Source: Naumannella halotolerans
Lineage (GTDB): Bacteria; Actinomycetota; Actinomycetes; Propionibacteriales; Propionibacteriaceae
Assembly: GCF_004364645.1 (NCBI RefSeq)
Contig: NZ_SOAW01000001.1
Span: 1,674,001 to 1,738,000 of the forward strand
Reading direction: 5' to 3'
Length of the DNA: 64,000 bases
Below, piece after piece: positions 9,860 to 18,539 of the stretch (the first letter of the stretch is position 1; every line of letters starts with the position of its first letter). Made by a program: the position numbers and the translations under genes. The notes beneath the pieces are model-generated. The model was not told the DNA's origin, searched no databases, and worked only from the letters and a program-made list of their open reading frames with translations.

Positions 9860-9976
9860 GACCGAACCATGGGAACGACGACACCGAATCTGCCGCGGGT
9901 CGGGCGATTGTGGACAACCAGGCTGGACCGGAGGCCCTGTGGACAAGTCAGCGCATGGACAAGTCAGCGAGTGAAC

Positions 9977-11122
9977 TCAGCGGACGGTCGTGTACAGCTG
10001 CTCGAACCGGTCCAGGGTTGCTCCGAAGGCGTGTTCGGCGACGATCTCCGAACTCTTCTTGCCCATCAGCCGCCGGGTCTCGGCATCGGACAGGATCGCG
10101 GTCAGTCGCGCCGCCAGCGTCTCCACCTGCCCGGGCGGATACAGCCACCCGTTCTCCCCTTCCCGCACCAGGTGCGGCAGGGCCATCGCGTCGGCCGCGA
10201 CGACCGGCAGCCTCGCCGACATGGCCTCCAAGGTGGCCAGGCTCTGCAGTTCGGCCACGCCGGGCATGCAGAACACCTCGGCGCTGCCGTAGGCGGTGAG
10301 CAGTTCGGTCTCGTCCACGTACCCGCTGAACTCGAGCCGATCGGCACCGAGTCCGAGCTCGGCGGCCAGATTGCGCAAGGCTGCCCGCTGCGATCCGTGG
10401 CCGACCACCACCAGCCGGCCCGGCACCTGCTCGGGCAGCAGGGCCATCGCCCGCAGCAGATCGTCGATCCGCTTCTCCGGGTCCAGCCGACCGACGAACA
10501 GCACGGTGGGGGTGGCCGGACGGACGGCCCGGTCGCGCGCGCGCTCGTACCGCTCGCTGTCGATCCCGTTGGAGACGGCCACGGCGGGCAGGCCGGTGGC
10601 CCGCGTCAACAACTCGGCCGCCTTCGGTGTGGGTGAGGTGATCACCGAGGTACGGGCGAACACCCGCCGCAGGTCGGCCCACAGCCACCGCGCCCCGATC
10701 CCCCGCAACCGCCTCGGGCAGGGAACGTGGTCGAAGTAGTTCTCCGCCATCATGTGATTGGTCGCCACCACACCGATCCCGCGGGAGGCGGCCCGCCGGA
10801 TCAGCGCGCGGCCGATCAGAAAGTGGTCCTGGACATGCACCACCTCGGGCTGCAGCCGGTCGAGCAACCGTCCGGCCGCCGGCCCGACCGCCGTCGGTCG
10901 ACTGATCCTGAAGGTCTCGTAAGGCGGGTACGGGAACGAGCCGATCTGGTGCACTGTCACCCCACTGGGTTCGGTGGTGGTGACGCTGCGCGTGGTCTGT
11001 GCCGGGCACAGCACATGCACCTCGTGGCCGCGGCGACTCAGACCGCCGGCGAGACGTCGGGAGAACTGGGCTGCCCCGTTGACGGTCGGGGGGTAGGTGT
11101 CGGTACCGATCAGGATGCGCAT
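9977..11122 (-). CDS. GT4-type glycosyltransferase
   Basis: A 381-residue GT-B fold glycosyltransferase. The N-terminal half begins MRILIGTDTYPPTVNGAAQF, as in MgtA/PimB-like mannosyltransferases. The nucleotide-sugar half contains VLFVGRLDPEKRIDDLLRAM and the EX7E-type region (MPGVAELQSLATLEAMSARLPV). It probably transfers a hexose from a nucleotide sugar to a lipid or glycan at the inner membrane face. It is the last gene of a DMT transporter-GT-GT operon and overlaps the upstream GT by 13 bp. The start at 11122 has AGGAG eight bases upstream. Donor and acceptor are not determined. Confidence 0.9.
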   Translation of the reverse strand: MRILIGTDTYPPTVNGAAQFSRRLAGGLSRRGHEVHVLCPAQTTRSVTTTEPSGVTVHQIGSFPYPPYETFRISRPTAVGPAAGRLLDRLQPEVVHVQDHFLIGRALIRRAASRGIGVVATNHMMAENYFDHVPCPRRLRGIGARWLWADLRRVFARTSVITSPTPKAAELLTRATGLPAVAVSNGIDSERYERARDRAVRPATPTVLFVGRLDPEKRIDDLLRAMALLPEQVPGRLVVVGHGSQRAALRNLAAELGLGADRLEFSGYVDETELLTAYGSAEVFCMPGVAELQSLATLEAMSARLPVVAADAMALPHLVREGENGWLYPPGQVETLAARLTAILSDAETRRLMGKKSSEIVAEHAFGATLDRFEQLYTTVR

Positions 11123-12348
11123 GTCGGAACTCCTGTCTGCTGCTCAACTGCCATGGCCGTGCGGTAGGCCCGGGTCACGGATCGAAGGAAGGTGTCGGCG
11201 CTGAACACGTCGCGGGCGGAGATGGCGGCCGAGGAGGCCGCGATCACGGGGGTGGGATCGGTGGCCAGTTCGACGAGCCGACCGGCGAGGACGTCGGTGG
11301 ATTCACCGAATGCCGCGATCCCGGCATCGGCGAGGCCTTCGGTGAGGGCGGGGTCGCACCAGATCACGCCCCGCAGGGCGGTGATCGACTCCGCCACCGT
11401 CATCGGCTGGTTGTCCCAGCCGATGGAGGACAAGACGGTGACATGGGCACGCTCCAGGGCCGCGGGGATCTCGGCCGGGTCGAGCCTGCCGCGCCAGGTG
11501 ATGCCCCGATGCCCGTCGATCAACCGACGGACCTGCGCCTGTCGCGGACCGGCGCCGACGATCTCCACCTGCAACCGGTCGGCACCCACGTCGCCGACGG
11601 CCCGCAACGCATCCCGGACGAACGGCAGGATGCGCTTCTCGTCGGCCAGCCGGCCGATCCACAGGACCCGCAGCGGACCGTCGATCGAGGTCACCGGCCG
11701 GGCGGTCGGATTCGGTGCGACGGTGTTCGGTACGACCTCGACCCGCGCCAGCCCCGCCGCCCGCAACCGGTCGGCCTGATGGGCCGACGGGGAGATCACC
11801 AGATCCACCCGCCGTGCGGTGGCCAGGGTCATCGCCCGCAGCGCCGAGTCACCGGCCCTGTCGGCCAGCCGTATCCGGGCCGGGCTGAAACCGGTGACCA
11901 GTCGGTGGAACGGTGGGCCGCCGAGGGCCAGCAGGGTCTGGATCGGTGCCGTCGTCTGCCAGAAGAAGGTGTGCACCGTCTGCACCACGGCTATGCCGAG
12001 TTCTCGAGCGGCCGCGATCGCCGCGGCGGCCAGGCCGAACTCCGAGTGCAGGTGCACGACCTCCACCCGGTGTTCGGCCAGCACGGTGCGCAACCGGTGG
12101 CGCAGACGGGCCGTGTGGGGTACGAGCGGGAACCCCAGTCCCGGGACGACGAATGCTGCGGGTACGCCCATGGCCCGGATCTGCGGCTGCCGCCCGAGTG
12201 CGGCCAGCCGCTCGCTGGGAGGGCAGATGGCGAGCACATCGGCGACTGCACTCAGCGCCAGGACCTGGTCGTGGAACGCGTTCTCGGCACCGCCGAGGGT
12301 GGCCAGGGTGTAGTCGCTGACGACGGCCACCCGGGCGCGGCGGGTCAT
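11110..12348 (-). CDS. GT4-type glycosyltransferase
   Basis: A 412-residue GT-B glycosyltransferase paralogous in fold to its downstream neighbour. It has the N-terminal VVSDYTLATLGGAENAF loop, HLHSEFGLAAAAIAAA in the middle, the donor-domain motif VLWIGRLADEKRI, and a late SSIGWDNQPMTVAES in place of a canonical EX7E. The ATG at 12348 overlaps the stop of the DMT transporter gene (12345), pointing to one transcript. With the neighbouring GT it could build a two-sugar unit on a lipid or polymer. The product is not known. Confidence 0.87.
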   Translation of the reverse strand: MTRRARVAVVSDYTLATLGGAENAFHDQVLALSAVADVLAICPPSERLAALGRQPQIRAMGVPAAFVVPGLGFPLVPHTARLRHRLRTVLAEHRVEVVHLHSEFGLAAAAIAAARELGIAVVQTVHTFFWQTTAPIQTLLALGGPPFHRLVTGFSPARIRLADRAGDSALRAMTLATARRVDLVISPSAHQADRLRAAGLARVEVVPNTVAPNPTARPVTSIDGPLRVLWIGRLADEKRILPFVRDALRAVGDVGADRLQVEIVGAGPRQAQVRRLIDGHRGITWRGRLDPAEIPAALERAHVTVLSSIGWDNQPMTVAESITALRGVIWCDPALTEGLADAGIAAFGESTDVLAGRLVELATDPTPVIAASSAAISARDVFSADTFLRSVTRAYRTAMAVEQQTGVPTCAS

Positions 12349-13250
12349 GCCCGCTCCCCGACCGGCTGCAGGGACCGTTGCCGGGCCTCGGGGTGGTAGC
12401 GCGACAGTGCGGCGACACCGCCGGTGGCGATGGCACCGAAGATGATCATGCCGGCCACCACCAACGGTGTGAGCGACACCCCTTCGGACAGGACGACCAG
12501 GCCGTAGGCGACGGCGATCAGCGGGTCGACGGTGGTCAGGGACCCGACGACGACCTCCGGATGACCGATGATGTGGGCCTGTTGGATCACCCAGCCACCG
12601 AAGGCGTAGGTGGCCAGGATCGCCACCGCCCCGACGACCACGACCGGAATCGGGAACCGATCGGCCTGCTCGACGTGGAGGAAGAGGGTCTTCGTCGCGG
12701 CCGAGGCCAGGCCGTAGAGGATCGCCCCGGCGGAGGCGACGGCGAACGACCGGATCGACATCGGAATCGACCGCCGGGCCAGCAAGAGGGTCAGCGCCAT
12801 TGCGAGACACAGCACGACCGCGCCCAGCATCAGCGGAAGGTCGATCGTGGAGCGTCGATCATCGGAATGGGTGGTCGACAACACGGTGAAACCGACGATG
12901 CCGATCACCGTCATCGCCACGGTCAGCCACATCACCGGCGTGGTGCGGTAGCGGTAGATCCTCGCAGCCAACAGCACCGACCAGGGCACGGCGAGGATGC
13001 CGATCGGCTGGACCACGGTGACCGGCGCCTGGGAGAGCGCGACCAGATGCAGACAGGCGCCGACCATCACGAGACCGAGCCCGAGCAGCCAGCGTGGACG
13101 ACGTACCAGGCTGAGAATCTGTGCGAGGGACAGCGAATCCTGTTCCTCCGAGACCCGGTCCGAACTGACCGCCATGTGCTGGAACAGGGCGCCACCGGCG
13201 AAACAGAAGGAGGCGATGACTACCAGTCCGATGGCGATCGTCGTGATCAT
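12345..13250 (-). CDS. DMT-superfamily membrane transporter
   Basis: A 301-residue membrane protein with about nine or ten hydrophobic helices. It belongs to the drug/metabolite transporter superfamily (NIPA/EamA-like; for example LHLVALSQAPVTVVQPIGIL and GSLTTVDPLIAVAYGLVVL in the two repeats). It is first in an operon with two glycosyltransferases, which suggests transport of a precursor or lipid linked to glycan synthesis. The ATG at 13250 has AGGAGG about nine bases upstream. The substrate is unknown. Confidence 0.85.
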   Translation of the reverse strand: MITTIAIGLVVIASFCFAGGALFQHMAVSSDRVSEEQDSLSLAQILSLVRRPRWLLGLGLVMVGACLHLVALSQAPVTVVQPIGILAVPWSVLLAARIYRYRTTPVMWLTVAMTVIGIVGFTVLSTTHSDDRRSTIDLPLMLGAVVLCLAMALTLLLARRSIPMSIRSFAVASAGAILYGLASAATKTLFLHVEQADRFPIPVVVVGAVAILATYAFGGWVIQQAHIIGHPEVVVGSLTTVDPLIAVAYGLVVLSEGVSLTPLVVAGMIIFGAIATGGVAALSRYHPEARQRSLQPVGERA

Positions 13251-13505
13251 CCGCGGGGGCCTCCTGTGAGAGCGGTCGGAGCCGTGGCAGGAGCGCGTCC
13301 GTGCGGTCCGTCGGCCGGTCCGTACCGGCCTGTTCTCCGCAACTCAGCTTAATCCTGTGACGTGGTTCCGGAACCGACTCCGGGCCCGGATCGGCCCCGG
13401 AGAAGTCCGACCGCAGACCACTACGGGCAACCCTGAGCCCGGGCCCGTTGGGGCCACCGGGAAGATCATCCCGGTGGGGTCCATCGACCCGGCCGTCTGC
13501 CGAAG
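13251..13505. other. Intergenic region with one hairpin
   Basis: No gene is seen. A perfect 8-bp inverted repeat CCACCGGG / CCCGGTGG at 13454-13477 has an 8-nt loop and no U-tract. The right side leads into the strong hairpin at 13506-13550. Confidence 0.4.
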
Positions 13506-13550
13506 GACGAAGGGCGGGCCGGAGGTTTCCCTCCGGCCCGCCCTGTCGTC
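13506..13550 (-). terminator. Strong terminator-like hairpin behind the L,D-transpeptidase gene
   Basis: A perfect 15-bp GC-rich stem (13511-13525 with 13530-13544) closes a TTTC loop and extends by five more pairs across one bulged G. It starts 29 bp past the stop of the minus-strand gene. There is no U-tract, as is common in high-GC actinobacteria. Confidence 0.7.
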
Positions 13551-13578
13551 CCGGTCGCTTCGACTCGGTCGGTCCCGC

Positions 13579-14703
13579 TCAGCTGTAGACGTAGACCTTG
13601 GTGCCGATCGAGACCTGGGAGTACAGCTCGGCGACCTTGCCCTTGTCCCGGACGTTGACACAGCCGTGGGATCCGCCGTTGTATCCGCGGGCGGCGAAGT
13701 CGCTGGAGTAGTGCACCGCCTGCCCACGGCTGAAGAACATCGCGTACGGCATCGGCGTGTGGTACATGTTCGAGACGTGGTCCTTGCGCATCCGGTCCAC
13801 ATAGAAGGTGCCCTCGCGAGTCGGGGTCTCGTCGGTGCCGAAGCGGACGTCGAAGGAGATCGAGACGACGCCGTCCTTCAACCACCACAGCTTGTTCGAC
13901 TTCTTCGAGATGCACATCACCTTGCCGGTCATGCACTCATCCGGCAGCCCCTCGGCCTTCTCGCCCTGCTTCGACTCCGAGTCCGAGGACTTCTCGTCGT
14001 CCTTGTCTTCCTTCTTCGGCTTGTTGTTGAGCTCCTCATCGGTCGGCTCGGTGGTCATCTCGTTCAGCTTGTCCACGGTGCGCTGGTCGACCTCACCGGT
14101 CTCGGGGATCTCCCGCTTGGCCTGGAACCCCTTGACCGCGGCGACCGTGACCGATCCGTAGTTGCCGGTGACGTCCTCGGTGAACCAGTCGAGCTGCTTC
14201 AGCCGGGCCTGCAGGTCCTTCACCTTGTCCCCGGAGTCACCGTCCTTCAAGATGGCCTTGCCCGGGGTGAGGCGGTTGTTCTTCTCGTCATCGGTCGGCT
14301 CGCGCGTCATCTCGTGCAGCGCGTCCAAGGTCTTCTGGTCGACCTCACCGGTCTCGGGAAGTTCGCGTTTGGCCTGGAAACCCTTGATCGCACTGACGGT
14401 CTGGTCGTCGTACTCACCGGAGATCTTGCCGTTCCACCAGGCGATCTGCTTCAACCGTGCCTGCAGATCCTTCACCTCGTCGCCGGAGTCACCCTTGGCC
14501 AGCAGGGCCGGTTCGGTGGTCGGGGTCGGGGAGGCCGACGGTGTGGGGCTTTGGGTCGGGGTCGGCGTCGGGGTGCTCGACTCGACGACGGCGGGCGCGG
14601 GGGCGACCACTGCGGTGTCGGTCGACGGGGTGTTGGGGGCGCACCCCGTGAACACCAGCGCTGCGCTGGCCAGAACTGCGAGCGCGCAGACGTTGCCCTT
14701 CAT
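13579..14703 (-). CDS. L,D-transpeptidase lipoprotein with two peptidoglycan-binding domains
   Basis: A secreted, probably lipid-anchored enzyme that forms 3-3 cross-links or anchors proteins in peptidoglycan. The 374 residues comprise a signal peptide with lipobox LVFTGC (Cys21), a Thr/Pro/Ser-rich linker, two PG_binding_1 repeats (about 68-130 and 150-212, each with SGDxVKDLQARLKQ), an acidic/lysine-rich linker (about 215-245), and a YkuD domain (about 255-374). The catalytic motif is SHGCVNVRD with His346 and Cys348. The two binding repeats are close to each other in sequence, suggesting internal duplication. It is transcribed alone and ends in a strong hairpin. Confidence 0.92.
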   Translation of the reverse strand: MKGNVCALAVLASAALVFTGCAPNTPSTDTAVVAPAPAVVESSTPTPTPTQSPTPSASPTPTTEPALLAKGDSGDEVKDLQARLKQIAWWNGKISGEYDDQTVSAIKGFQAKRELPETGEVDQKTLDALHEMTREPTDDEKNNRLTPGKAILKDGDSGDKVKDLQARLKQLDWFTEDVTGNYGSVTVAAVKGFQAKREIPETGEVDQRTVDKLNEMTTEPTDEELNNKPKKEDKDDEKSSDSESKQGEKAEGLPDECMTGKVMCISKKSNKLWWLKDGVVSISFDVRFGTDETPTREGTFYVDRMRKDHVSNMYHTPMPYAMFFSRGQAVHYSSDFAARGYNGGSHGCVNVRDKGKVAELYSQVSIGTKVYVYS

Positions 14704-14932
14704 GACTGACTCCCTTCCCGGAGAAATCCGTGCTTACGTTAGACCTATTGATTCCCGGGACAAATCAAAAGTTCGCGATTCAGCGAAGTTTCCGCAATCG
14801 TGATCTCCGCGAGACCGATCACCCGAACTGACCACGGCACCGGTCGGCCCCTGGTCCGGTCCTGGACCGACCACGGTCTTCGGCGTGGTTCGAGGCCTCG
14901 GTTGCGGACCTTCGACAGGCTTCAATGACTGC

Positions 14933-15499
14933 ATGGCGCTCACCGAACCGACCCGCGTTCACCGGACCGCAGTCAACGCACCGCAGCCACCGACCGCCGC
15001 CACCGTGCGACTGCCGATGGCACCCCTTGCCCAGCCACCGCAGGTCTGGTGGCCCCGGATCCAGCCGACGATCCCCGGAGCACGCTCGGTACGTCCGGTA
15101 CGTATCGGCGACACCGAGCGGTCCGCCGCCTGCGACCTGTTGACCCTGCACTTCAGCGAGGGCCGACTGGCCGAGGACGAGTTCGAGCAACGGCTGGAGG
15201 CTGCCGTCGCCGCGCGGTACAGCAGCGAGTTGCGCCAGTTGTTCGACGACCTGCCGCGCCAAGGCAGCCGCCGAGCCGCTCCGCAGGCCGCTGCCGCCCC
15301 GAGCGCCCCGGCGAAGATCGCGGCCGTGCTGCTGGCGGTGACCACGGCGATGATCTGCCTGTTGATGGTGGCCGGGATCGGCGCCTACGAGGGCGGGCTC
15401 GGTGTGGCCGCCATGTTCGGCGGCGTCCTGGCCGCCACTGGTGGCGCGGCGATCGGCTGGCTGTACGCCCATCGCGGTACGAGTCGACACCGCCCCTGA
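14933..15499 (+). CDS. DUF1707 (SHOCT-like) membrane protein
   Basis: A 188-residue protein with a Pro-rich N-terminus, a DUF1707 domain at about 56-108 (VRIGDTERSAACDLLTLHF, then GRLAEDEFEQRLEAA), an Ala/Pro linker, and two hydrophobic helices near the C-terminus (KIAAVLLAVTTAMICLLMVAG and GVAAMFGGVLAATGGAAIGW). DUF1707 is common in actinobacterial membrane proteins and has no defined biochemical role. The ATG at 14933 has no Shine-Dalgarno sequence. Longer starts in the same frame have no better support. It is followed within 20 bp by a tandem repeat. Confidence 0.8.
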   Translation: MALTEPTRVHRTAVNAPQPPTAATVRLPMAPLAQPPQVWWPRIQPTIPGARSVRPVRIGDTERSAACDLLTLHFSEGRLAEDEFEQRLEAAVAARYSSELRQLFDDLPRQGSRRAAPQAAAAPSAPAKIAAVLLAVTTAMICLLMVAGIGAYEGGLGVAAMFGGVLAATGGAAIGWLYAHRGTSRHRP

Positions 15500-15511
15500 G
15501 CAACGGTGAGG

Positions 15512-15618
15512 GTCGACCTCATTGACCCTGTCGACCCATTGACCCTGTCGACCTCATTAACCCTGTCGACCTCATTAACCCTGTCGACCTCATTAACCCT
15601 GTCGACCTCATTAACCTT
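15512..15618 (+). repeat. Six tandem copies of an 18-bp unit
   Basis: The consensus is GTCGACCTCATTAACCCT. Copies 3-5 (15547-15600) are identical. Copy 1 has ATTGACC, copy 2 has lost one base (17 bp), and copy 6 ends in CTT. The array lies between the DUF1707 gene stop and the GTG of the acyltransferase gene, only 6 bp from the latter. Each unit holds a SalI-type palindrome GTCGAC and an AT-rich TTAA step. Confidence 0.95.
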
Positions 15619-15624
15619 GGGTCG

Positions 15625-16710
15625 GTGGACACCGACCAGCCCTTGCCACCGATGCGGCTCCGTGAGCTCCGGGTGCCCCGGACCGGCCCGCACGAGCGCG
15701 GGCTCGCGATCGGCACCGCCTTCGGCCCCGAGATCGCCGCCAGCGCCGCACGGTACGCGCAGATCTACTCCCGGTTCGGCGCCGACGCTGCCACCGTCGC
15801 CGAGGTGGTCGACGGATCCCTGCAGGCCGTGCAGGACTGGGCGCCGGAACTGTTCGCGGAGTTGGCCGGGGTGGCCGAGGGTGCCGAGGTCGATCTGCCG
15901 ACCGCGATGTCGCTGAATGCCCGGACCGAGGTGCTGGCCCGGACCCAACTCGCCGCGCGTGAGTGCTCCACCGTCGTCGCCCTCTCCCCCGACGGGCCGC
16001 CACGCACCTTGCAGACCTGGGACTGGTACCCCGAACTCGCGCCGATCGGGGCACTGCTGGAGCTCCCGCTCGGCGACCGGGTCGTGCGTACCTTCTCCGA
16101 GGTCGGCATGCTCGGCAAGATCGGTACGAACGGTCGCCTCGGTCTGCATTTCAACATCCTTCGTCACCACAGCGACGGTGGCTCCGGGGTCCCGGTGCAC
16201 CTGGTGGCCAGGGCGATCCTCGACCGGGCCGACACGGTCGAGGAGGCGATCGCGATCGCCGGATCGGCTCCGCTGGCCGCCTCCACCGTGCTCACCGTCG
16301 CGCAAGCCGCGCCGGGGCGGGCGGTCAGCATCGAGCTCTCCCCCGCCGGGATCGGGGTGGTCGAACCGAGTGCCGGTTATCTGGCCCACACCAATCATTT
16401 CCTCGATCCCACTCTTGCCACCGGGGAGGCGGCCGGCGTCGATTCCACGACCTGGCAGCGACTCGACCACGTCCTGGGCCAGCGGGAGGCGGTCCTGGCG
16501 GCCCGCGGCCCGGTGGAATTGTCGGCGGCCGCCTGCGGTACGGCAGGTGGCGCCGCGGCGATCTGCGTCCACTGCGACCCCGATGCCGATTTCGACCGGC
16601 GCGTCGCCACGTTGTTGACCGTCTCCCTGGACCTGACCTCCGGGGCGATCCACCATCACACCGGCACACCTGCGGAGTTGACGCAGACCACCGTCGCGGA
16701 GTTCGTCTGA
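15625..16710 (+). CDS. C45-family peptidase/acyltransferase (penicillin acyltransferase-like)
   Basis: A 361-residue Ntn-hydrolase related to acyl-CoA:6-aminopenicillanic acid acyltransferase. The family motif NARTE (98-102) precedes the likely autocatalytic nucleophile Cys114 in ARECSTVVAL. Later landmarks are GRLGLHFNIL and YLAHTNHFLDP. Such enzymes cleave their own chain before the Cys and then hydrolyse or transfer acyl groups on amides. The GTG at 15625 is taken as start; an ATG at 15652 is the alternative. Neither has a clear Shine-Dalgarno sequence, and the 18-bp tandem repeat sits immediately upstream. The physiological substrate is unknown. Confidence 0.85.
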   Translation: MDTDQPLPPMRLRELRVPRTGPHERGLAIGTAFGPEIAASAARYAQIYSRFGADAATVAEVVDGSLQAVQDWAPELFAELAGVAEGAEVDLPTAMSLNARTEVLARTQLAARECSTVVALSPDGPPRTLQTWDWYPELAPIGALLELPLGDRVVRTFSEVGMLGKIGTNGRLGLHFNILRHHSDGGSGVPVHLVARAILDRADTVEEAIAIAGSAPLAASTVLTVAQAAPGRAVSIELSPAGIGVVEPSAGYLAHTNHFLDPTLATGEAAGVDSTTWQRLDHVLGQREAVLAARGPVELSAAACGTAGGAAAICVHCDPDADFDRRVATLLTVSLDLTSGAIHHHTGTPAELTQTTVAEFV

Positions 16711-16759
16711 CCGACCGCCGGAGGATCGGTCCCCAGGTCGGAGCCGTTACCCTGATGCA

Positions 16760-18142
16760 ATGTCGCGAAACACCGATGTCTCGGACCGGGTGGCCGAACT
16801 CATCGAGGAGCTCGGCGTCGACGCCGTGGTCACCGATCCGATCCTGATCGACAACTACCGCTGGGACTGGTCCCGCAGCACCGCCACCGGTATGCCGCTC
16901 GCGGTGGCCCGACCCGGCGACACCGCACAGGTGCAGACCGCCGTCCGGTGGGCTGCCCGGCACCGCATACCGATCGTGCCCCGTGGCGCCGGCAGCGGAC
17001 TGTCCGGTGGTTCCTGCGCGGTCGACGGCTGCCTGTTGCTCAGCCTGGACCGGATGCGGGCGGTCGAGATCGACCGGTCGACCCGGGTCGCGGTCGCCGA
17101 ACCGGGTGCCCTCAATGTCGATGTGAAGCTGGCCGCCGCGGCGCAGGGACTGTGGTACCCGCCCGACCCCAGTTCCTTCGAGATCTGTTCCATCGGCGGC
17201 AACGTCGCCACCAATGCCGGCGGCCTGTGCTGCGTCAAGTACGGGGTGACCACCGACTACGTCCTCGGCCTCGACGTGGTGCTCGCCGACGGCACCTTGG
17301 TCCAGCTCGGGGGCAGGCGGATCAAGGATGTCGCCGGATTGTCGCTGATGAAGCTGTTCGTCGGCAGCGAGGGCACCCTGGGCATCGTCACCCGGGTGAT
17401 CCTGCGACTGATCCCGCCCAAACCGGCCGCCTCGACGATCGTCGGCTACTTCCCCAGCGTCACCGCCGCGGCCCAGGCCGTGGTCGAGGTCGGTACGACG
17501 ATGCGTGCGTCGATGATGGAGCTGATGGACCAGGCCAGCATCAACTCGGTCGAGGATCTGCGCCCGATGGGTCTCGACCGCAGTGCCGGGGCGATGCTGT
17601 TGGCCCAGACCGATGCCCCCGGTTCGGCCCGGGACGAGGAGTTGGCGCTGATGGAGCGGGTCTTCGGTGAGTGTGGTGCGACGGAGGTGTTCAGCACCGA
17701 CGACCCCGAGGAGGGCGAACTGTTCTGCGCTGCCCGCCGGGCCACCTTCCCGGCCGCCGAGCGCCTGGGCGACCTGCTGCTGGAGGATGTCGGGGTGCCG
17801 GTTCCGCTGCTGCCGAGACTGCTGGGTGGGATCGAGGAGATCGCCGCCGAACACCAGGTGGCGATCCCCACCGTGGCCCATGCCGGCGACGGCAACAGCC
17901 ACCCGATCGTGGTCTACGACGCCACCGACCCGGATTCGACGCAGCGAGCCTCGGCCGCCTTCAAGGCGGTGATGGCGCTGGCCATCGCACTGGGTGGCAC
18001 GATCACCGGAGAACACGGAGTCGGTCGTCTGAAACGCGACCACCTGGCAGATCAGCTCGGGCCCGAGGTGATGGCACTGACCCACCGGATCAAGACCGCA
18101 CTCGATCCCGATGGCCTGTTGAACCCTGGTGCCGGCATCTGA
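16760..18142 (+). CDS. FAD-linked oxidase, GlcD/D-lactate dehydrogenase type
   Basis: A 460-residue flavoprotein of the FAD-binding_4 plus FAD-oxidase_C architecture, oxidising a 2-hydroxy acid such as glycolate or D-lactate. The FAD-binding half includes IPIVPRGAGSGLSGG and the PP-loop region SIGGNVATNAGGLCCVKYG. The C-terminal half ends in TVAHAGDGNSHP and the family signature GTITGEHGVGRLKR. The ATG at 16760 follows TACCCT by six bases, indicating a leaderless start. No GlcE/GlcF partner is adjacent. The next gene is a CsoR repressor on its own promoter. Confidence 0.9.
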   Translation: MSRNTDVSDRVAELIEELGVDAVVTDPILIDNYRWDWSRSTATGMPLAVARPGDTAQVQTAVRWAARHRIPIVPRGAGSGLSGGSCAVDGCLLLSLDRMRAVEIDRSTRVAVAEPGALNVDVKLAAAAQGLWYPPDPSSFEICSIGGNVATNAGGLCCVKYGVTTDYVLGLDVVLADGTLVQLGGRRIKDVAGLSLMKLFVGSEGTLGIVTRVILRLIPPKPAASTIVGYFPSVTAAAQAVVEVGTTMRASMMELMDQASINSVEDLRPMGLDRSAGAMLLAQTDAPGSARDEELALMERVFGECGATEVFSTDDPEEGELFCAARRATFPAAERLGDLLLEDVGVPVPLLPRLLGGIEEIAAEHQVAIPTVAHAGDGNSHPIVVYDATDPDSTQRASAAFKAVMALAIALGGTITGEHGVGRLKRDHLADQLGPEVMALTHRIKTALDPDGLLNPGAGI

Positions 18143-18148
18143 GACCCC

Positions 18149-18163
18149 TACCCCTGGGGGGTA
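18149..18163. promoter_or_regulatory. CsoR-type operator
   Basis: TACCCCTGGGGGGTA is an imperfect palindrome of C and G runs, typical of CsoR/RcnR-family operators. It occupies the -35 region of a promoter whose -10 (TAGACT, 18169-18174) lies ahead of the csoR-like gene, consistent with autorepression. Confidence 0.75.
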
Positions 18164-18214
18164 TCGACTAGACTGGCCGGGATGCGAGGCCGGGCGAGAA
18201 CCCAGGAGGGACCG

Positions 18215-18511
18215 ATGGAAGGCGAGCACACGCATGGATACATCAGTGACAAGGCTCGTTATCTCGCGCGGTTGAAGCGGATCGAGGGCCAGGCGCGCGG
18301 TATCCACCGGATGATCGACGAGGATGTCTACTGCATCGACATCCTGACCCAGATCAGCGCACTCACCAGTGCACTGGAGAATGTCGCCCTCGGCCTGCTG
18401 GATGACCATCTCGCCCATTGCGTGGCCGATGCCACCCGGCAAGGGGGCGAGGAGGGTGAGGCGAAGCTGAAGGAGGCCTCGGCGGCGATCGCCCGGCTGG
18501 TGAAGTCCTGA
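18215..18511 (+). CDS. csoR: CsoR-family copper-sensing repressor
   Basis: A 98-residue all-helical metal-sensing repressor. The family core is YLARLKRIEGQARGIHRMI. The copper ligands match the Cys-His-Cys pattern of CsoR at Cys40, His65 and Cys69, with the spacing of 25 and 4 known for Mycobacterium tuberculosis CsoR. A second-shell Tyr39 precedes the first Cys. The ATG at 18215 has a strong AGGAGGG Shine-Dalgarno sequence. An ATG at 18182 in frame lies about where transcription should start and would add 11 residues. No copper ATPase or chaperone gene is present in the window, so the visible target is its own promoter. Confidence 0.88.
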   Translation: MEGEHTHGYISDKARYLARLKRIEGQARGIHRMIDEDVYCIDILTQISALTSALENVALGLLDDHLAHCVADATRQGGEEGEAKLKEASAAIARLVKS

Positions 18512-18539
18512 GTCGGGTTCTGCCGCTCCGGCCTGCGGC

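Noticed and set aside
13454-13477. CCACCGGG/CCCGGTGG hairpin as a riboswitch or small RNA
   Set aside because: No promoter or conserved core could be recognised. A simple inverted repeat in GC-rich DNA.
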